Positions 1 to 11,700 of a stretch of DNA of 64,000 bases are shown here, in pieces (the first letter of the stretch is position 1; the number at the start of each line of letters is the position of its first letter). The notes beneath the pieces were generated by a model. It had not been told where the DNA came from. It did no database searches and worked only from the letters and a program-made list of their open reading frames with translations. A program made the position numbers and the translations under genes. The stretch spans positions 25,420,001 to 25,484,000 of the forward strand of contig CM114273.1 of NCBI GenBank assembly GCA_050084515.1, read 5' to 3'. The stretch comes from Blasia pusilla (Eukaryota; Marchantiophyta; Marchantiopsida; Blasiales).

Positions 1-680
1 ATCCTTGACAAGTAGCGTGTGGGAGCTACATTCTCCTTGTGTTGTTGCTTGGAAGAGCACCTTGAGAAGACCCCTTCGGAGCATAGAAAATTTGTACAAG
101 ATATTGATGAATGATGTCATATGAAAAGACTTGTTAGACACTCGAGCTGTCCTTGTTTGATGGTGGAGACTATGTGTGAAGATATACGGTTTCGGAAAGG
201 GGACTTCTTGTGATGCTTCGCGAAGATATACGATTTGGGAAAAAATGGGAAGAAACCCAAAAGCAAGGTAATGTGGAAACATATAGCCCAGTCCAATCTT
301 GATATCCAATATGCAATATCACTTATGTCTAACTTTCAACTTCAGTACTTTACTTGAGGAAGCTTTAGTTTAGGCAAGGAAACTATGGCAAGTAAATCAG
401 GGTCCTTTCCCCTCGGGCACATGCGAGTGGACCAGCGGTCACTGTGACGTTATATGGGTGGAGATCATATTCTGGACCCCTTTTAACATTCTTTCACTTT
501 GGCAGTGTGATGCTTGAAGTGTGATTGTTATGCGCCCATCACTTTTGGTTCACTCTCGCTTGGTTGTGTTTGAGTGTTAGATTGAATGCGCCAAATGAAG
601 GATCAGATGAGTTGCAAAGCATTTTGAGGGAGTCCAATGGCAATTCATTGAGAGTTGCCCTTGCTCACCTATTAGCGTAG

Positions 681-760
681 CTATGGCACTCATAAAGTAG
701 TGTTTGTCATAGCCTTTTGCCCAAAGATCCACGCGTGGGCTCGAAAGTGGTGGAGACTAG
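681..760 (-). repeat. Diverged copy 1 of the ~80-bp dispersed repeat
   Basis: Aligns with the copies at 19571-19659 and 57500-57590: the shared order is an ACTCATNAAGTAGTG block, a TGTCATAGCC-like block and a final GAGACT. It is the most diverged of four copies in the window. Orientation matches copies 3 and 4. Confidence 0.45.
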
Positions 761-908
761 ATTAGGTGTATTGCACTAAACTCTCATATACGTTAGATTG
801 GAATGTTTGAGATATAGTAATGTCTAGTGAGCTAAATACAAACTTAGAGATCCTTTTATCTTTTAGGTGATCTTGAACAAGGCTTAGCCATTGTTACTTG
901 CTTTTTAT

Positions 909-955
909 CCTTTGATTTTCTAATTTCAAGATTGATGAAATTAGAAAATCAAAGG
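909..955. repeat. Perfect 20-bp inverted repeat (hairpin)
   Basis: Arms 909-928 and 936-955 are perfect reverse complements around a 7-nt loop. The outer right edge overlaps a second, alternative pairing: the ten bases at 951-960 are the reverse complement of those at 995-1004. The arms are AT-rich. It may be part of a small foldback element or an LTR secondary structure. No function can be assigned. Confidence 0.8.
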
Positions 956-2933
956 GTCACAATTAGCCTCTCACTCATATGTATATATATATAGGTGACC
1001 CTTTTATATTCGACACCCTTATATATTAACAATCTCCATCAACTAAATGGACCAAACGACATGCCTTCTAGTGAGATTGTAGCATGCACACAACTGTCTC
1101 GGTCTCCTCTTGCTCTCACATATATCACTTTGTAGCAAGGCCAATGTTCCATGACAAACCAAGGCCTCAAGAGTTCTTGCCAAAATGCTATCCATGTTGT
1201 AGAATACTCCTTTGACTCCAAGCAAATGATTATTCAAAACATGCCTTCCCATGTATATAGGATCCATGCTATACATAGGAGAAGGTATGTTTGAACCTTA
1301 GATCTTCGTAACTTATCCTAACACTAAGTTGATGATGAATGGTGGCTAACCGTAACTCGAGATTGCCCCAAAAGTTAGTAGAGCTCTAAGTTATTTTCTT
1401 GCAAACTAAATTTAGGACATGACTAAACTAGATATTATCTTTTTAAGGCAGAAAGGTGGCCTACGAGGTCGAGTTGGGCAACCCATAGAATGGTTTATCC
1501 TCTTTGGCAGATGGTGGAACAATCAAAGAGCTTGTGAACTACTAATTGGTTTGTAGGTAGTTAACATGCATTGGTGAGTGAGTTTTTGAAGTATGGAGAT
1601 GTCGTCTCATATCTCTATCTAGTGCATCTCTTCAACCCAGCCTAGCAAACATAAGTAATTCTGCAGTGGTGGTCGATGGGGATCACTGCCAATCTATACT
1701 AGAAAGGTGAATGTGAAGACCGCAGAAATTACAAGAGTATCATGTTGTTGAATGCCATCACGAAGTAGTTGTGCTAAATCCTAACCACTAGGATCTTTCT
1801 ACACCTGCAGAAGAAGACTATCATCAAATAGTCCCAGGGTTGTGTGGATCACATCTTCACTTTTGTCCAAGGATGGGGGAAAAAAGATGAGAACAGCACC
1901 TCTTGCTCCTTCTTGGACTCAAGAGGCCATATGACATTGTGTGACGTCCCGATTTTGTCAACAAAAGCACATGCGGAGGAGCTGCAGTTCAAGGTTTTGA
2001 GTACTCTAATTCCTCCAGATAACTCCAGGGAGCATAAATACAAGTGACCCACCAACACAATAAGCATAAGCAACAAGAAAGTACACTGAGGCGAGAGACG
2101 ACCTGAAATGATCAACAAGAAGATCCTGAAGCAGCTGAGAAGGCATAGGAAAGGAGAAAGGTGGCATGAAGCAGAGGTAGTACATATCACTGATCACTTA
2201 TGAGATAAAAAATGGTAAAATACCAACAAGAATAGTAAGATAACCACAGGAGCAGTTGTTTTGTACTGTTGAAAAAGATTAATTGAAACTGAATGAAAAT
2301 GAAATATGGGGATCTGCAATTTGGAAGATCAATACTATGTGTGGATCGATTGATTTTCAATGCCACCATGGAATGGGACAGCGAGCACCATGATAACTTG
2401 AGTCACCTGAAAGGGACTTCATCCAAACAGAGAGTCAACTGAACAACGTACATCCATTGGTCATCACTGTAGAAAAAATTCAGAGAAAAGCATAGCACAC
2501 ACAAGCAACTGCATTCATGTGAGCAAGTCGGAGCCTCTGAGTGAACCATGATTAGCACAACTTGCAAAGTCTTTGAGCAGATAGAGTCTAGAGTCTCTTG
2601 TTGCAGATGTCGACCACCTCCGTTCATCAGATGGGTAACACATATTTCTTTTGTCACGAGCCAAGAGTCTGACACCTATCTTACCCTTGGAACAACTCTC
2701 TGATGATCCAGAAATGCCTCAATTTGAGCATCGGTACACCAGCAACTGAAACATCGATGGTATGGCTCCTCTCAAGCTAAAAAATCTTCTACTCTACTCT
2801 ACTCTGTTGAGAATAAAATCTACATGGCAAGTACATAAGCTGAATGAGGCAAAGGCGTATCCAACTTCATTTGGCAATGCTTAATTGTACAAAAGGCTTG
2901 TATTGGCAGACACACCCACCTATACAGACAAAA

Positions 2934-5900
2934 CTACTCTCTAGGCTCAAGAGTTACGGTCACTTGGACTGTTTGATCACCTCGCAAAACATCAACTGTC
3001 ACCTGCAAACAGCAAGGGAATTCATCGTCAGTTTCCGCCACTCAGCTACCATGTACCACCGCATCAAACTTTGGATTCCAGTGATTGGAATCCAGTTTCA
3101 AAGACATCATAACGTCTTTGCAGTTGTGAGTGTCTATCTGAATTCTTAATCATAAAGTCTTTGCAATACAGATGACACTCACAACTTACCTGATAGCCCA
3201 CATACATTACATTCCAGGTAGAATAGCACTAGGTTTCTAGTCCTGATAGCTGACAAATGAATGTAGTGTAGAGATCACTGACCGTATCTCCAACTTTGCA
3301 ACGATCCAGAATCTTATAAAGATCACTGCCGTTAGAGACTTTCTGGCCATTCAAAGACGTTATGATGTCGCCCAGCACAAGACGACCATATGAATCACGT
3401 GTTGTTGGCCGCAAACCCTGCAAACATGATCACAATTTTGTTCATGAAATTGGTGGCATTTGCTCTTCGAGGCGTAGCATGACTAAGAAGTTGTGGCACA
3501 CCACTGTGAGTCTTCATTACACTTGATCACAAGTCGTAGTTCCCACCTGTAGAATCTAGATCACAATGATGGAACTTACAGCCTTGCCGGCAGGGCCTCC
3601 AGGGGGAGCATCAAGAACTAAAACTCCGCTCACTCCCAGCTGCTCCACGGATTGCTCTGGTGCAAAAGATATTCCAAGGACAGGTCTTGTGACCTTACCA
3701 AACTTAACAATTTGCTCAACTATTCCGCTTACCTGAAAACACATTTCAGTTCACTTAGCACACAGTTCTTCAGACAGAATTCAGCTTGATGACAACCAGC
3801 CCCTGTCCAAGCTAGTCGATAAATCACCGCTGTGGTTTTCTGCCTCACATTCTAGTCGTAGTGCACATGAAACCCCTGGCCACCTTCTGTGTACACTCAG
3901 CAGTGTAACCTTCGTTTGAAGGTTACACTTCTTCGAAAACTATGCTTCTCTGGGAAACTTATGCTGCTCCAACGACATGGGGGTTGCAAAATGTTCAACT
4001 TCCAGAATAGCATACTTAGAGAGCGTAAACTGCAAACTCTCAGCAGGTTGAAGAGCATTCACTCACCGTGTCAACTGGAATCGAAAACCCTACACCTGAT
4101 GAGGTACCAGAGGGGGAATAGATTGCAGTGTTGATGCCTATTAGATTGCCACTGCTGTCCAGCAGGGGGCCCCCACTGTTACCAGGATTGATTGCCGCAT
4201 CAGTTTGAATGACGTCCTGTATTGGACGGCCAGTTGCTGCTGAGCTTATCTCCCTTCTAAGTCCACTGTACCAAGGCCAACAATCACGACCTCATTCCAC
4301 TGCCCATGTGAAACACACCTTAAAAACATGCCACATTCTTTGGACAGTTACATTACTAATGGTGAGGTTTGCTGTACTAGATGGCAAGTTGTCGCTGAGC
4401 TTCTCTCTACGAAGTCCAGCGTACAACTTTATTTTGCTGCCCATACCAAACAAATCTTGGAAAAACTTCAAATTTTGTGAGTCAGTAGCCCTGCTAATCG
4501 TGAGGTAAGGCACTTCTGCATACTATCCTGACCTTGGAACTCTCATACCTGATAACCCCTGTGGTGAGAGTATGGTCGAGGCCGAACTGTATACAAAACA
4601 CAAGCCAAATCAGTGAAATCTCTCTATCAAACATTTATCTTGCCTCGTTCCATTGCACAGCAGCAACACAGCACTCCCTATCCCTAAGACAATTCAGAGC
4701 AACTACATGAATATCGGTGGGAGTAGAGATATGAGAGTCACGTAGGAGATACAGCTTCGCTACAAACAACATCTATGCCAATCACAGTTTGAAGATTATA
4801 ATGGAGGCAGACTCACAGGATTTCCGATTGCAAAGACTTTCTGGCCTACAAGAAGATCAGAAGAGCTTCCCACAGGCAATGGCCTCAGTTTAGACTCTGG
4901 AGCATCAATATGTAGCACAGCAACATCTTTGTCTTCATCATATCCTACCACATCTGCCTCATACACGGACTGATCACCAAGCGTTACCCTGTACGACGGT
5001 GAAAGTCAAGATAGTCTCATGTTCGATGCTTCATTAAATCTCCAGCAGTAAATCGAAGGAAAATAACCTAAGGAAATCCAAATCAAGCAGGCTGCATTTG
5101 GCAAAGCTGTATTAGACTCGAGATCCATTCATCAAGTGAAATGCTTATGACTTTGACTGCTGTCATGAAACTGAAACACACAATATTCTATCAAGGATTC
5201 CAATTGGGATTTCCTTCCAAGTATATCACCAAGTGCTGTAACCTTGTATTCAACTAATGCTCTTTAACGAACTCCAACTGCATGGCATAATAAGGTAGGT
5301 TACGATGCAGTAATACATGCCTCTTCACACCAAAAGGATCTCTGTGAACAAGGATATCGAAGTAAGGATGAATCACTGGGTGACATACAGCACAGTGAAC
5401 AATGCAAACCAAGCGAGTATATCCTTTGCAAACAGGTCTCTCAGATACCCCACACATGATTTTACTTCTGCTTTTGTGTTCATGAATCAGTCAGATTCCT
5501 ACCGAAGATCTGAAGCTCCTCTGATGACGTGGTAGTTGGTCACAATATGACCTGATTTGTCCCAAATAAACCCTGAACCTGATCCTTGAGGAACAGCCAT
5601 TACATCCAGGGTGAAGACATCCCGTCTGTGATGAACCACCAAACAGTAAGTAAGGACAATCAGTCATGAAGTGAGACGAGTATTAATTGCATCTACGACT
5701 GGATTATAGCCCTGGCAAGCACGAAGCACTTAAGATATGCATAGAATTTGAGCAGACCGTGTTCCATGGAAATCAGTATGGATTATCATTCATAAAATCC
5801 GACGAATACTGTAGCATCTCTAAGAATTCAGATGAAAGGGGGGAAACATCTGCAACTCGATCACAGCTATGGAAATCACAAATCATCAAAGATAGCACAG

Positions 5901-7320
5901 AGTTCGAGGACAGCGTGCTCGGTGGAAATGTGTTGACATTGTTTTGTTCAAGGATGGTTTTGGTCCCTAGGGTGAATGCTGTGATTAACCACCACACGTC
6001 TGCGTGGGTCATCAGTTATGAATGAGACGAAGTAGAGCAATTTACACATATACTAAGTGCATCTCTAAAAATTCAGGTGACAGATGATAAACTTCTCCAA
6101 ATAGATCACACCTCTAGAATCACCAAACACTAAAGATAACAAATGCTTCATAAAAACGTGCTCAAACAGGTACTTGTGCCCTAAGAAATACTTTTTAAGG
6201 GTCTCTGAAAGGTTTTCTCAGGCACTCAAATTACCTCCCTCATATACCCCCACTGAATCAGAGCGAACAGCACTCTCCATGAGCGTCTCCTCCTCATAAG
6301 AACGAGCCCCAAGAGTCTCTGGAAGGGTATATGAAAACCTCACCTGACTGCCAGATTCGTAATGTACACAACTGATGGGGTATTATCCCTGAAGAGTTGT
6401 ACGGTCGCAAGCTCCTCGCGTTGCAATTTTCGAGGTGGTGCAGACACAAATGCATACGAATCCAGTCCAGTGCTCATCACCGATAGTACAATTGCGAAGG
6501 ACATGAGGAACACCACAAAATCTGACGGCTTTCCAGCTGAAGATCTGAGCTTCTCCATCACTCTCTCCACTGATCCGGCAGCCAGTTCAGCGACTTTGGA
6601 GAGCAGATTCGGTGCCAATATCAGCAAACCTGGGCGAAACGTCGTCGAATCTGAGGATGTCAGAGTTGATTCTACCAGACTCTGCCAAACTCGCAACAAA
6701 TGCGCCATGATCTGCTTGGAGGGCAGAGGAGCTCCACTGTCGGAATTGCTCCTCTGCTCGAATTCCAGAACTCCATCGGCACAGCTCAAAGCCTCTGAAT
6801 CCAGTTCTTTGTCAGTGATTCCCACCATATCCTCCAACAAACACACCGTGGGAGCGCAGTGTTCAGATTGGCAGGAATCCGAGTGCTTCTCAGCCATAGC
6901 CGCAACAGCAATCTTCTGAATCCTGCCATGTCCATCATGCTTCAGCGTTTGCACATTCTTCGGTCCCATCTCTGCAACCCACTTCATCCCCCCACTGAAC
7001 TCTCGCCTTCTCAAACTCCCTCCCATCCGAATCTGCTTTTCACCGCCAAGATCTCTTGCAATTCGAACTCCACTAATCGTTTCCAACCCATTTCCAGCCA
7101 GCCCTCGAACTACCCCTCCTGCTCCTCCCACTCTTGCTCTTCTGCACGGCAAACCACTCCATGGCTGTTTCAACAACAAACGAGTCCCACCCACAGAATC
7201 ACAGCCTGCAGAGCAAGAAGCAAGAGTGGCAGGAGGAGCCTGACTCATTGTGGGCGTGAGCGAGTACCCAAGCACCACCACCATCGCCACCATCTTCACC
7301 AGCACAAGCAAGCACAACAA
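2934..7320 (-). CDS. DEG1: Chloroplast DEG1-type serine protease, thylakoid lumen
   Basis: HtrA/DegP-family serine protease. Plant DEG1 degrades damaged lumenal and photosystem II proteins. Exons in gene order: 7320-6344, 5625-5503, 4988-4817, 4586-4549, 4265-4067, 3732-3580, 3417-3283, 3002-2934. All junctions are GT-AG and the frame holds throughout, giving 621 residues. The catalytic triad reads His358 (TNYHVI), Asp388 (DKDVAVL) and Ser467 (GNSGGP). A single PDZ domain fills roughly 520-621 ([21 protein letters not shown]). A hydrophobic stretch at about 268-285 followed by [13 protein letters not shown] looks like a lumen-targeting signal just before the mature start. The roughly 260 residues before it are much longer than a usual bipartite transit peptide and are Ser/Gly/Arg-rich at first. 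Start chosen at the first ATG of the open frame; a later Met (329 nt window of Mets at the N-terminus) is possible. Family identity is near certain; the N-terminal end is less so. Confidence 0.95.
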
Positions 7321-8467
7321 TCCTCTTTTGCAAGCAAGAACCCACCACCTCCACCTCTACCTCCCTCTCCCTCCTCCCACACTTTCAAATGCCCCTGAAC
7401 TCCAAGGAGCACTGCAGTGCAGTGGATCACGGCAGTCTCCTGTGGATAAACCAGCAGCAACAGCATCTCTGCCACCCCCACGGCATTTCTGCAGCCATGA
7501 AATCTATTGGAAGTTGAGGAGGGGGAGAAGACGAAGAGAAGAAAAGTGCAGATGATAGTGGGTCCCTCACACGAGCACACCACCACCAGTGCAGAATCTA
7601 TATATGAGACTCTGACCTTCTGCGGGTGTTGTCACCGACTCTTGTCCGTTTGTGGGTGCCCCAGATCAATAAGACAACGTCATTATTGTTATTACTCCTG
7701 CTGCTGCTGCCCACGAAAACGACATGAAGGAGAATGTCATGACAACTGCTCCCTTTTTTAGGGCTAAGGGATCATACTCTCTTTCTGTCTGGTCTGCAGC
7801 TATTGTGGCCCGTTTGCTAGAAACTTAGAAAGGATGCTGCCACCGCCAGCTTTGGAAGGGCACTGGTCTTAATTCATTCATTTTGGGTTCGAGTGGTACG
7901 ATTGTGGGGAGTCAGTTGGGCTCATGAAACTCTGCGTTGGTTGAGGTGGTTCTCCTTTCTGTTGAAATGAAGGTACGCTGCTGTGGGCTTACGGTTGGAA
8001 AGTGGAATTTTGTGAGGAGGATTGAGGGAAATAGTTAGGGTGATGGATCATGTCGTCTGTTGCAGTACTTGCCCCCATTTTGATCGAAAGAGAAGGTGCA
8101 ATGCTTTGGATTCTGGGGGGGAGATGCACAATTGGGAGGAGGATTGTGGGGAATTCTTAGGGCTAATGGAACTTTCCGTTCGTTGCTGGAACTCTTTCTT
8201 TGCATGCAAGATAAATAGGCACTCTGCCTTCGATGGCTGTGCTGGCGCTGCCACAACAGAATTGGGTTTTAGTGGCGTGAGTGTGAGGAGGAAAGAGGAT
8301 TGTGGAGAATTCTTCTTGGAGCTGACCAATCTCCCCCGCCTCCGCCACCTTTGTTGTTGCGTGCCCACTTTGCTCGAGAGAAAGGTACCGCTATGCCTTC
8401 GATGCCTCTGGTCCTGCCCTCCCACATTTGGGTTTCACTAGCTGACTTTCGACGATTTGGGTAGAAT

Positions 8468-8468
<1 letters not shown>

Positions 8469-8528
<60 letters not shown>
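8469..8528 (+). repeat. Compound microsatellite (TC)n(AC)n
   Basis: About 16 TC units run directly into about 14 AC units. It lies 250 bp upstream of the J-domain gene start, probably in its promoter or 5' UTR. Confidence 0.95.
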
Positions 8529-8530
<2 letters not shown>

Positions 8531-8706
8531 ATTCATTCTCTTTCAAGGTACGACGTCTTCGATGGGTACACCAGCACGGCCACACAACCACAACAACATC
8601 AACAGGAGCAGAAGTCCACAGAAGCGGGTTCGTCGAATGGTAGAAGTGTGAGGAGAGGCGATGAAATGGAGTCACACAGAGTGGATTTGAACCCCGAGTG
8701 GAGCAT

Positions 8707-8737
8707 AGATGATGAGATGAGATGAGATGAGATGAGA
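8707..8737 (+). repeat. (GATGA)n pentanucleotide repeat
   Basis: Five to six tandem GATGA units end about 40 bp before the start codon of the J-domain gene, so they probably sit in its 5' UTR. Confidence 0.9.
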
Positions 8738-8778
8738 GACAGCGACGAAGAAGGGTAGATAGGTAGACGACGACAATC

Positions 8779-11700
8779 ATGTCTCGCAGTGGCACTCTGC
8801 AAGATGCCCTCAGGTCCGTGGACGACTTCCAACGAGCTGCGCATCCTCCTGCCCGTGCGCAGATCATAGCCCATGGAACGCCCAGAGATAGTCGGGGAAG
8901 CGACTCTGAAGATCTCAGGCATCACAGAAAGCAGAAATCGGAGTCGGAAAGGAGCAGGAGCAGGAGCAAGAGCAAGAAAGAGAGTAAGAAGGATAAGAAG
9001 AGGAGGAGGAGGAAAAAAGATGGAGAGGGAGGGGGAGAGGGAGAAGGAGAAGAGAGGAGATTCAAGAGGCAGAAGAGTGGGTCCAAGAGCACTAGGAGCG
9101 TGAAGGAGAATGGGAGCAGCAGTGATGAAGATGGAGGACATGAAGAAGAGGCGAGGAGGCATGTGGAGCGGAAGAAGAAGAAGAAGAAGATCAGGAGAGA
9201 GCATGGAAAGAGGGAGAAGGTGTCCAAACGGAGGGACTGGAAAGTGGAGGAGAAGAAGAGAAGGCATAAAGGTGAGAGCAAGAAATTTGGGACTATGAAA
9301 GACTCATCCTCATCCTCCTCCTCCTCCTCCTCCTCCTCCTCTTCATCACCATCATCAGCATCGAAAGCTAGAGATTCTGCCTCCATGTCCTTAGGCAAGG
9401 AAGAAGACGCTGAGGTGATCCTCAGACCGGAGCAGATAGCTACGAGCATCATCGAGGAGTTTCCAGAAATTGTGGGCGACCTCAAACAGGTGACTCCTTC
9501 GATTCTTCCACCACCTTCTTTCAAAATCGGTTTCGACGTGCTTTCCAAAGAGGATCGCTTTTGTCTTCTGAAGAATTCTGCAGACTCCAGGAATCGTTAT
9601 GAAGACCGGGGCTACATTTCTTGTCCGAGTGCACTATGGAAGGAATGATGGATAGATGATGGGAGTGGGGTTGGTGTTGAGCCAATGTTTTCTAAGATGG
9701 AGGTTAACTGGACTTGACAGCTCCCCAAGCCCTCAGATTCGGTGTTGAAAACAGACACAGCCAACCAAAAGAAGCGTCGGTGGAGGGACCAGAACGAGTC
9801 ATTTTACATTACCTTACAAGCAAGCCTCTTGTGACACAGTGCAAACATTGGTGCTTCTGTATACGGTGGACTGGCTGTCCAGAGCAATGGTGACCCGGAT
9901 GCAATATGCCATTAAGCAAGCATGATGGAGCTATGGGGGTTTTTTTTGTACGTTGGGACAATCTGCTTATACTTGGGTTGTTTTTTTTTGGGGCCAACTG
10001 TACAGCTTTTGGAGATGGTGGATGGCGGTCAAGCAGTGGACATCAGTGGGTTGCCTAGTCAACGACTCATTGAAGTTCTTCGACTCTTGTTTAAATCATT
10101 GCATCTGCACAAGTCCAAAGGAGAAATCTATCTACTTCCTTCAGGAGCCAGGCCAACTCTTGAGACTCTGGGCATAGTCTTAGAATCCGAATCTACTGTG
10201 AAAGATCGAACTACATCTACTAAGACACAGGCATGTGCTCCAGAGGATATTCAAGCAGGTCATGAAAGCAGCACCAAGATGAATGAGACAAATAATCTAG
10301 GGAAAACACACGAAGGCACAAAAATTGGACCTGTTGGAAGGCCAGAAGTAGCAACCCGAAGGTAATCGTCAAGCTCATCTTCTATCGGAATAGCTTATCC
10401 TAAAGGACTTCCATGGAGAGTGCGAGTGTAGTATCCAGGAGCTCTGAAGTGCTTTCACTTGTCTAACCCCTGCTTCTGCCTTATACAGGGTGATGGGTCC
10501 GGCCATGCCTTCCGCTGAGATGCTGGAAGCTGCAGCGAAATTGACCGAAGCAGAAGCAGCCCTGAGGTTGTTCTGGACTTATCTCAAACTCATAGAGTTT
10601 CAGAAGATGGACATTTCTAGTTCGTGCTACAGAAAAGATCATCAAAGGCAGATGCTGAAGCCTTCTGAATTTTAGTGGAGTCCTGGGGATTTCAAAAGAA
10701 TAATACCCTGTCTGTAATATGTGAATCAGAGAGGCTGAGGCAGAATTAGATAATGATCCCATGATTGGTCCTGCCCCACCAGCGGCTGTTGCTGAGGCCG
10801 CGTCAGCAAATGATGCTGAACGATTTGAAGAGGTCATACTGCGTCTCCTTGGACAAGTAGTTGGTTTGCTTCTTGGCATGTTGGAGTTTGGTAGCTAGTC
10901 CAATTATGACTCATAGCTGTTTGTTTTCTGTCTTCTAGTTGTGCACGCCGCCGGAGTTTCAGTTTCTAACCATCCTTGATTGGTTGGTGTGAAGCTTACT
11001 AATAGAATTGTGCTAGTCTTTGTGCTCTTCCGACGTACAGAGTGGACCTTCCTTAAAAAGCTTATGGAGAATCTATCTTTGAGTTTTAGGATCTTCGAAC
11101 TTGCAGGTAACCAGGATAATTGCCCCAGATGTTGGTAATGCATATGAACTACTAGGGGTGAAGCGAGAGGTTACTGCTGCTGATTTGAAGAAAAGGTAAA
11201 CTTTTGCATCCATAGTCAGATTTTTTGCCAACCTGCCCAGGAAAGCAGGGAATAGTAATTGCAGTACATTCAGAGATGAGAAGAATTCATGAACTGTGTA
11301 AAGTAATTTATTTGTGAGGATCGCGGATCAATCAAAGATGAGGAAGTCAAAAATTGACAGGTTACCATCAGTGTTGAGGCTCCACTAACTCTGGCTACTC
11401 ACGTGATCCTAATCTCTTTTCAGAAATGGCTTTTTCTTGTCATGCCTGTACTTTGATAGCCCCACAATAATCAGTTTGTGATTAAGTGAAAAATTCCTAT
11501 ATCATAGGTGAACTCGATTGGCAAGATATTTCACAGTCAAATGATTAGTTGTTGCCCTTATCCATCACAGCTCCTTATGCGTACTTTTATTTCCCCCTCT
11601 CTGAGTCTCCACTTGTGTCTTCCTTGATGGGTTTCTTCCCAACTCTTGGTTCTCCATGAGTGTTTTTCCGATACTCGTCTCTAATGATAACAGACTCACA

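Larger units (their letters stand above)
1..2933. other. Intergenic, no gene recognised
   Basis: No open frame here resembles a known protein. On the minus strand, a purine-rich stretch followed by TGTTAA near 1031 looks like the polypurine tract and start of a Copia-type 3' LTR running towards position 1. I could not find a matching second LTR or pol domains, so this is only a suggestion. A diverged copy of a short dispersed repeat (681-760) and a strong hairpin (909-955) are listed separately. The 3' UTR of the neighbouring minus-strand protease gene must lie just below 2934. Confidence 0.5.
7321..8778. promoter_or_regulatory. Divergent promoter region between DEG1 and the J-domain gene
   Basis: The two start codons point away from each other across about 1.46 kb, so both promoters and 5' UTRs lie here. 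The stretch 7860-8450 holds loosely repeated modules: an ATTGTGGGGA-GGGCT-ATG block at about 7901-7945 returns at 8142-8185, and more weakly near 8012 and 8297. A GATCGAAAGAGAAGG-like block at 8079 returns at 8370. Long open frames here are not protein-like. No TATA box was assigned with confidence. Confidence 0.55.

Noticed and set aside
6362-7398. Plus-strand open frames of 179-185 codons over DEG1 exon 1
   Set aside because: They are antisense to a well-supported coding exon, overlap each other in two frames and show no domain.
8922-9548. Minus-strand frame of 208 codons and other frames opposite the J-domain gene's first exon
   Set aside because: Leu/Ser/Phe-rich translation of the purine-rich antisense strand; the plus-strand frame continues through splice sites into a known domain.
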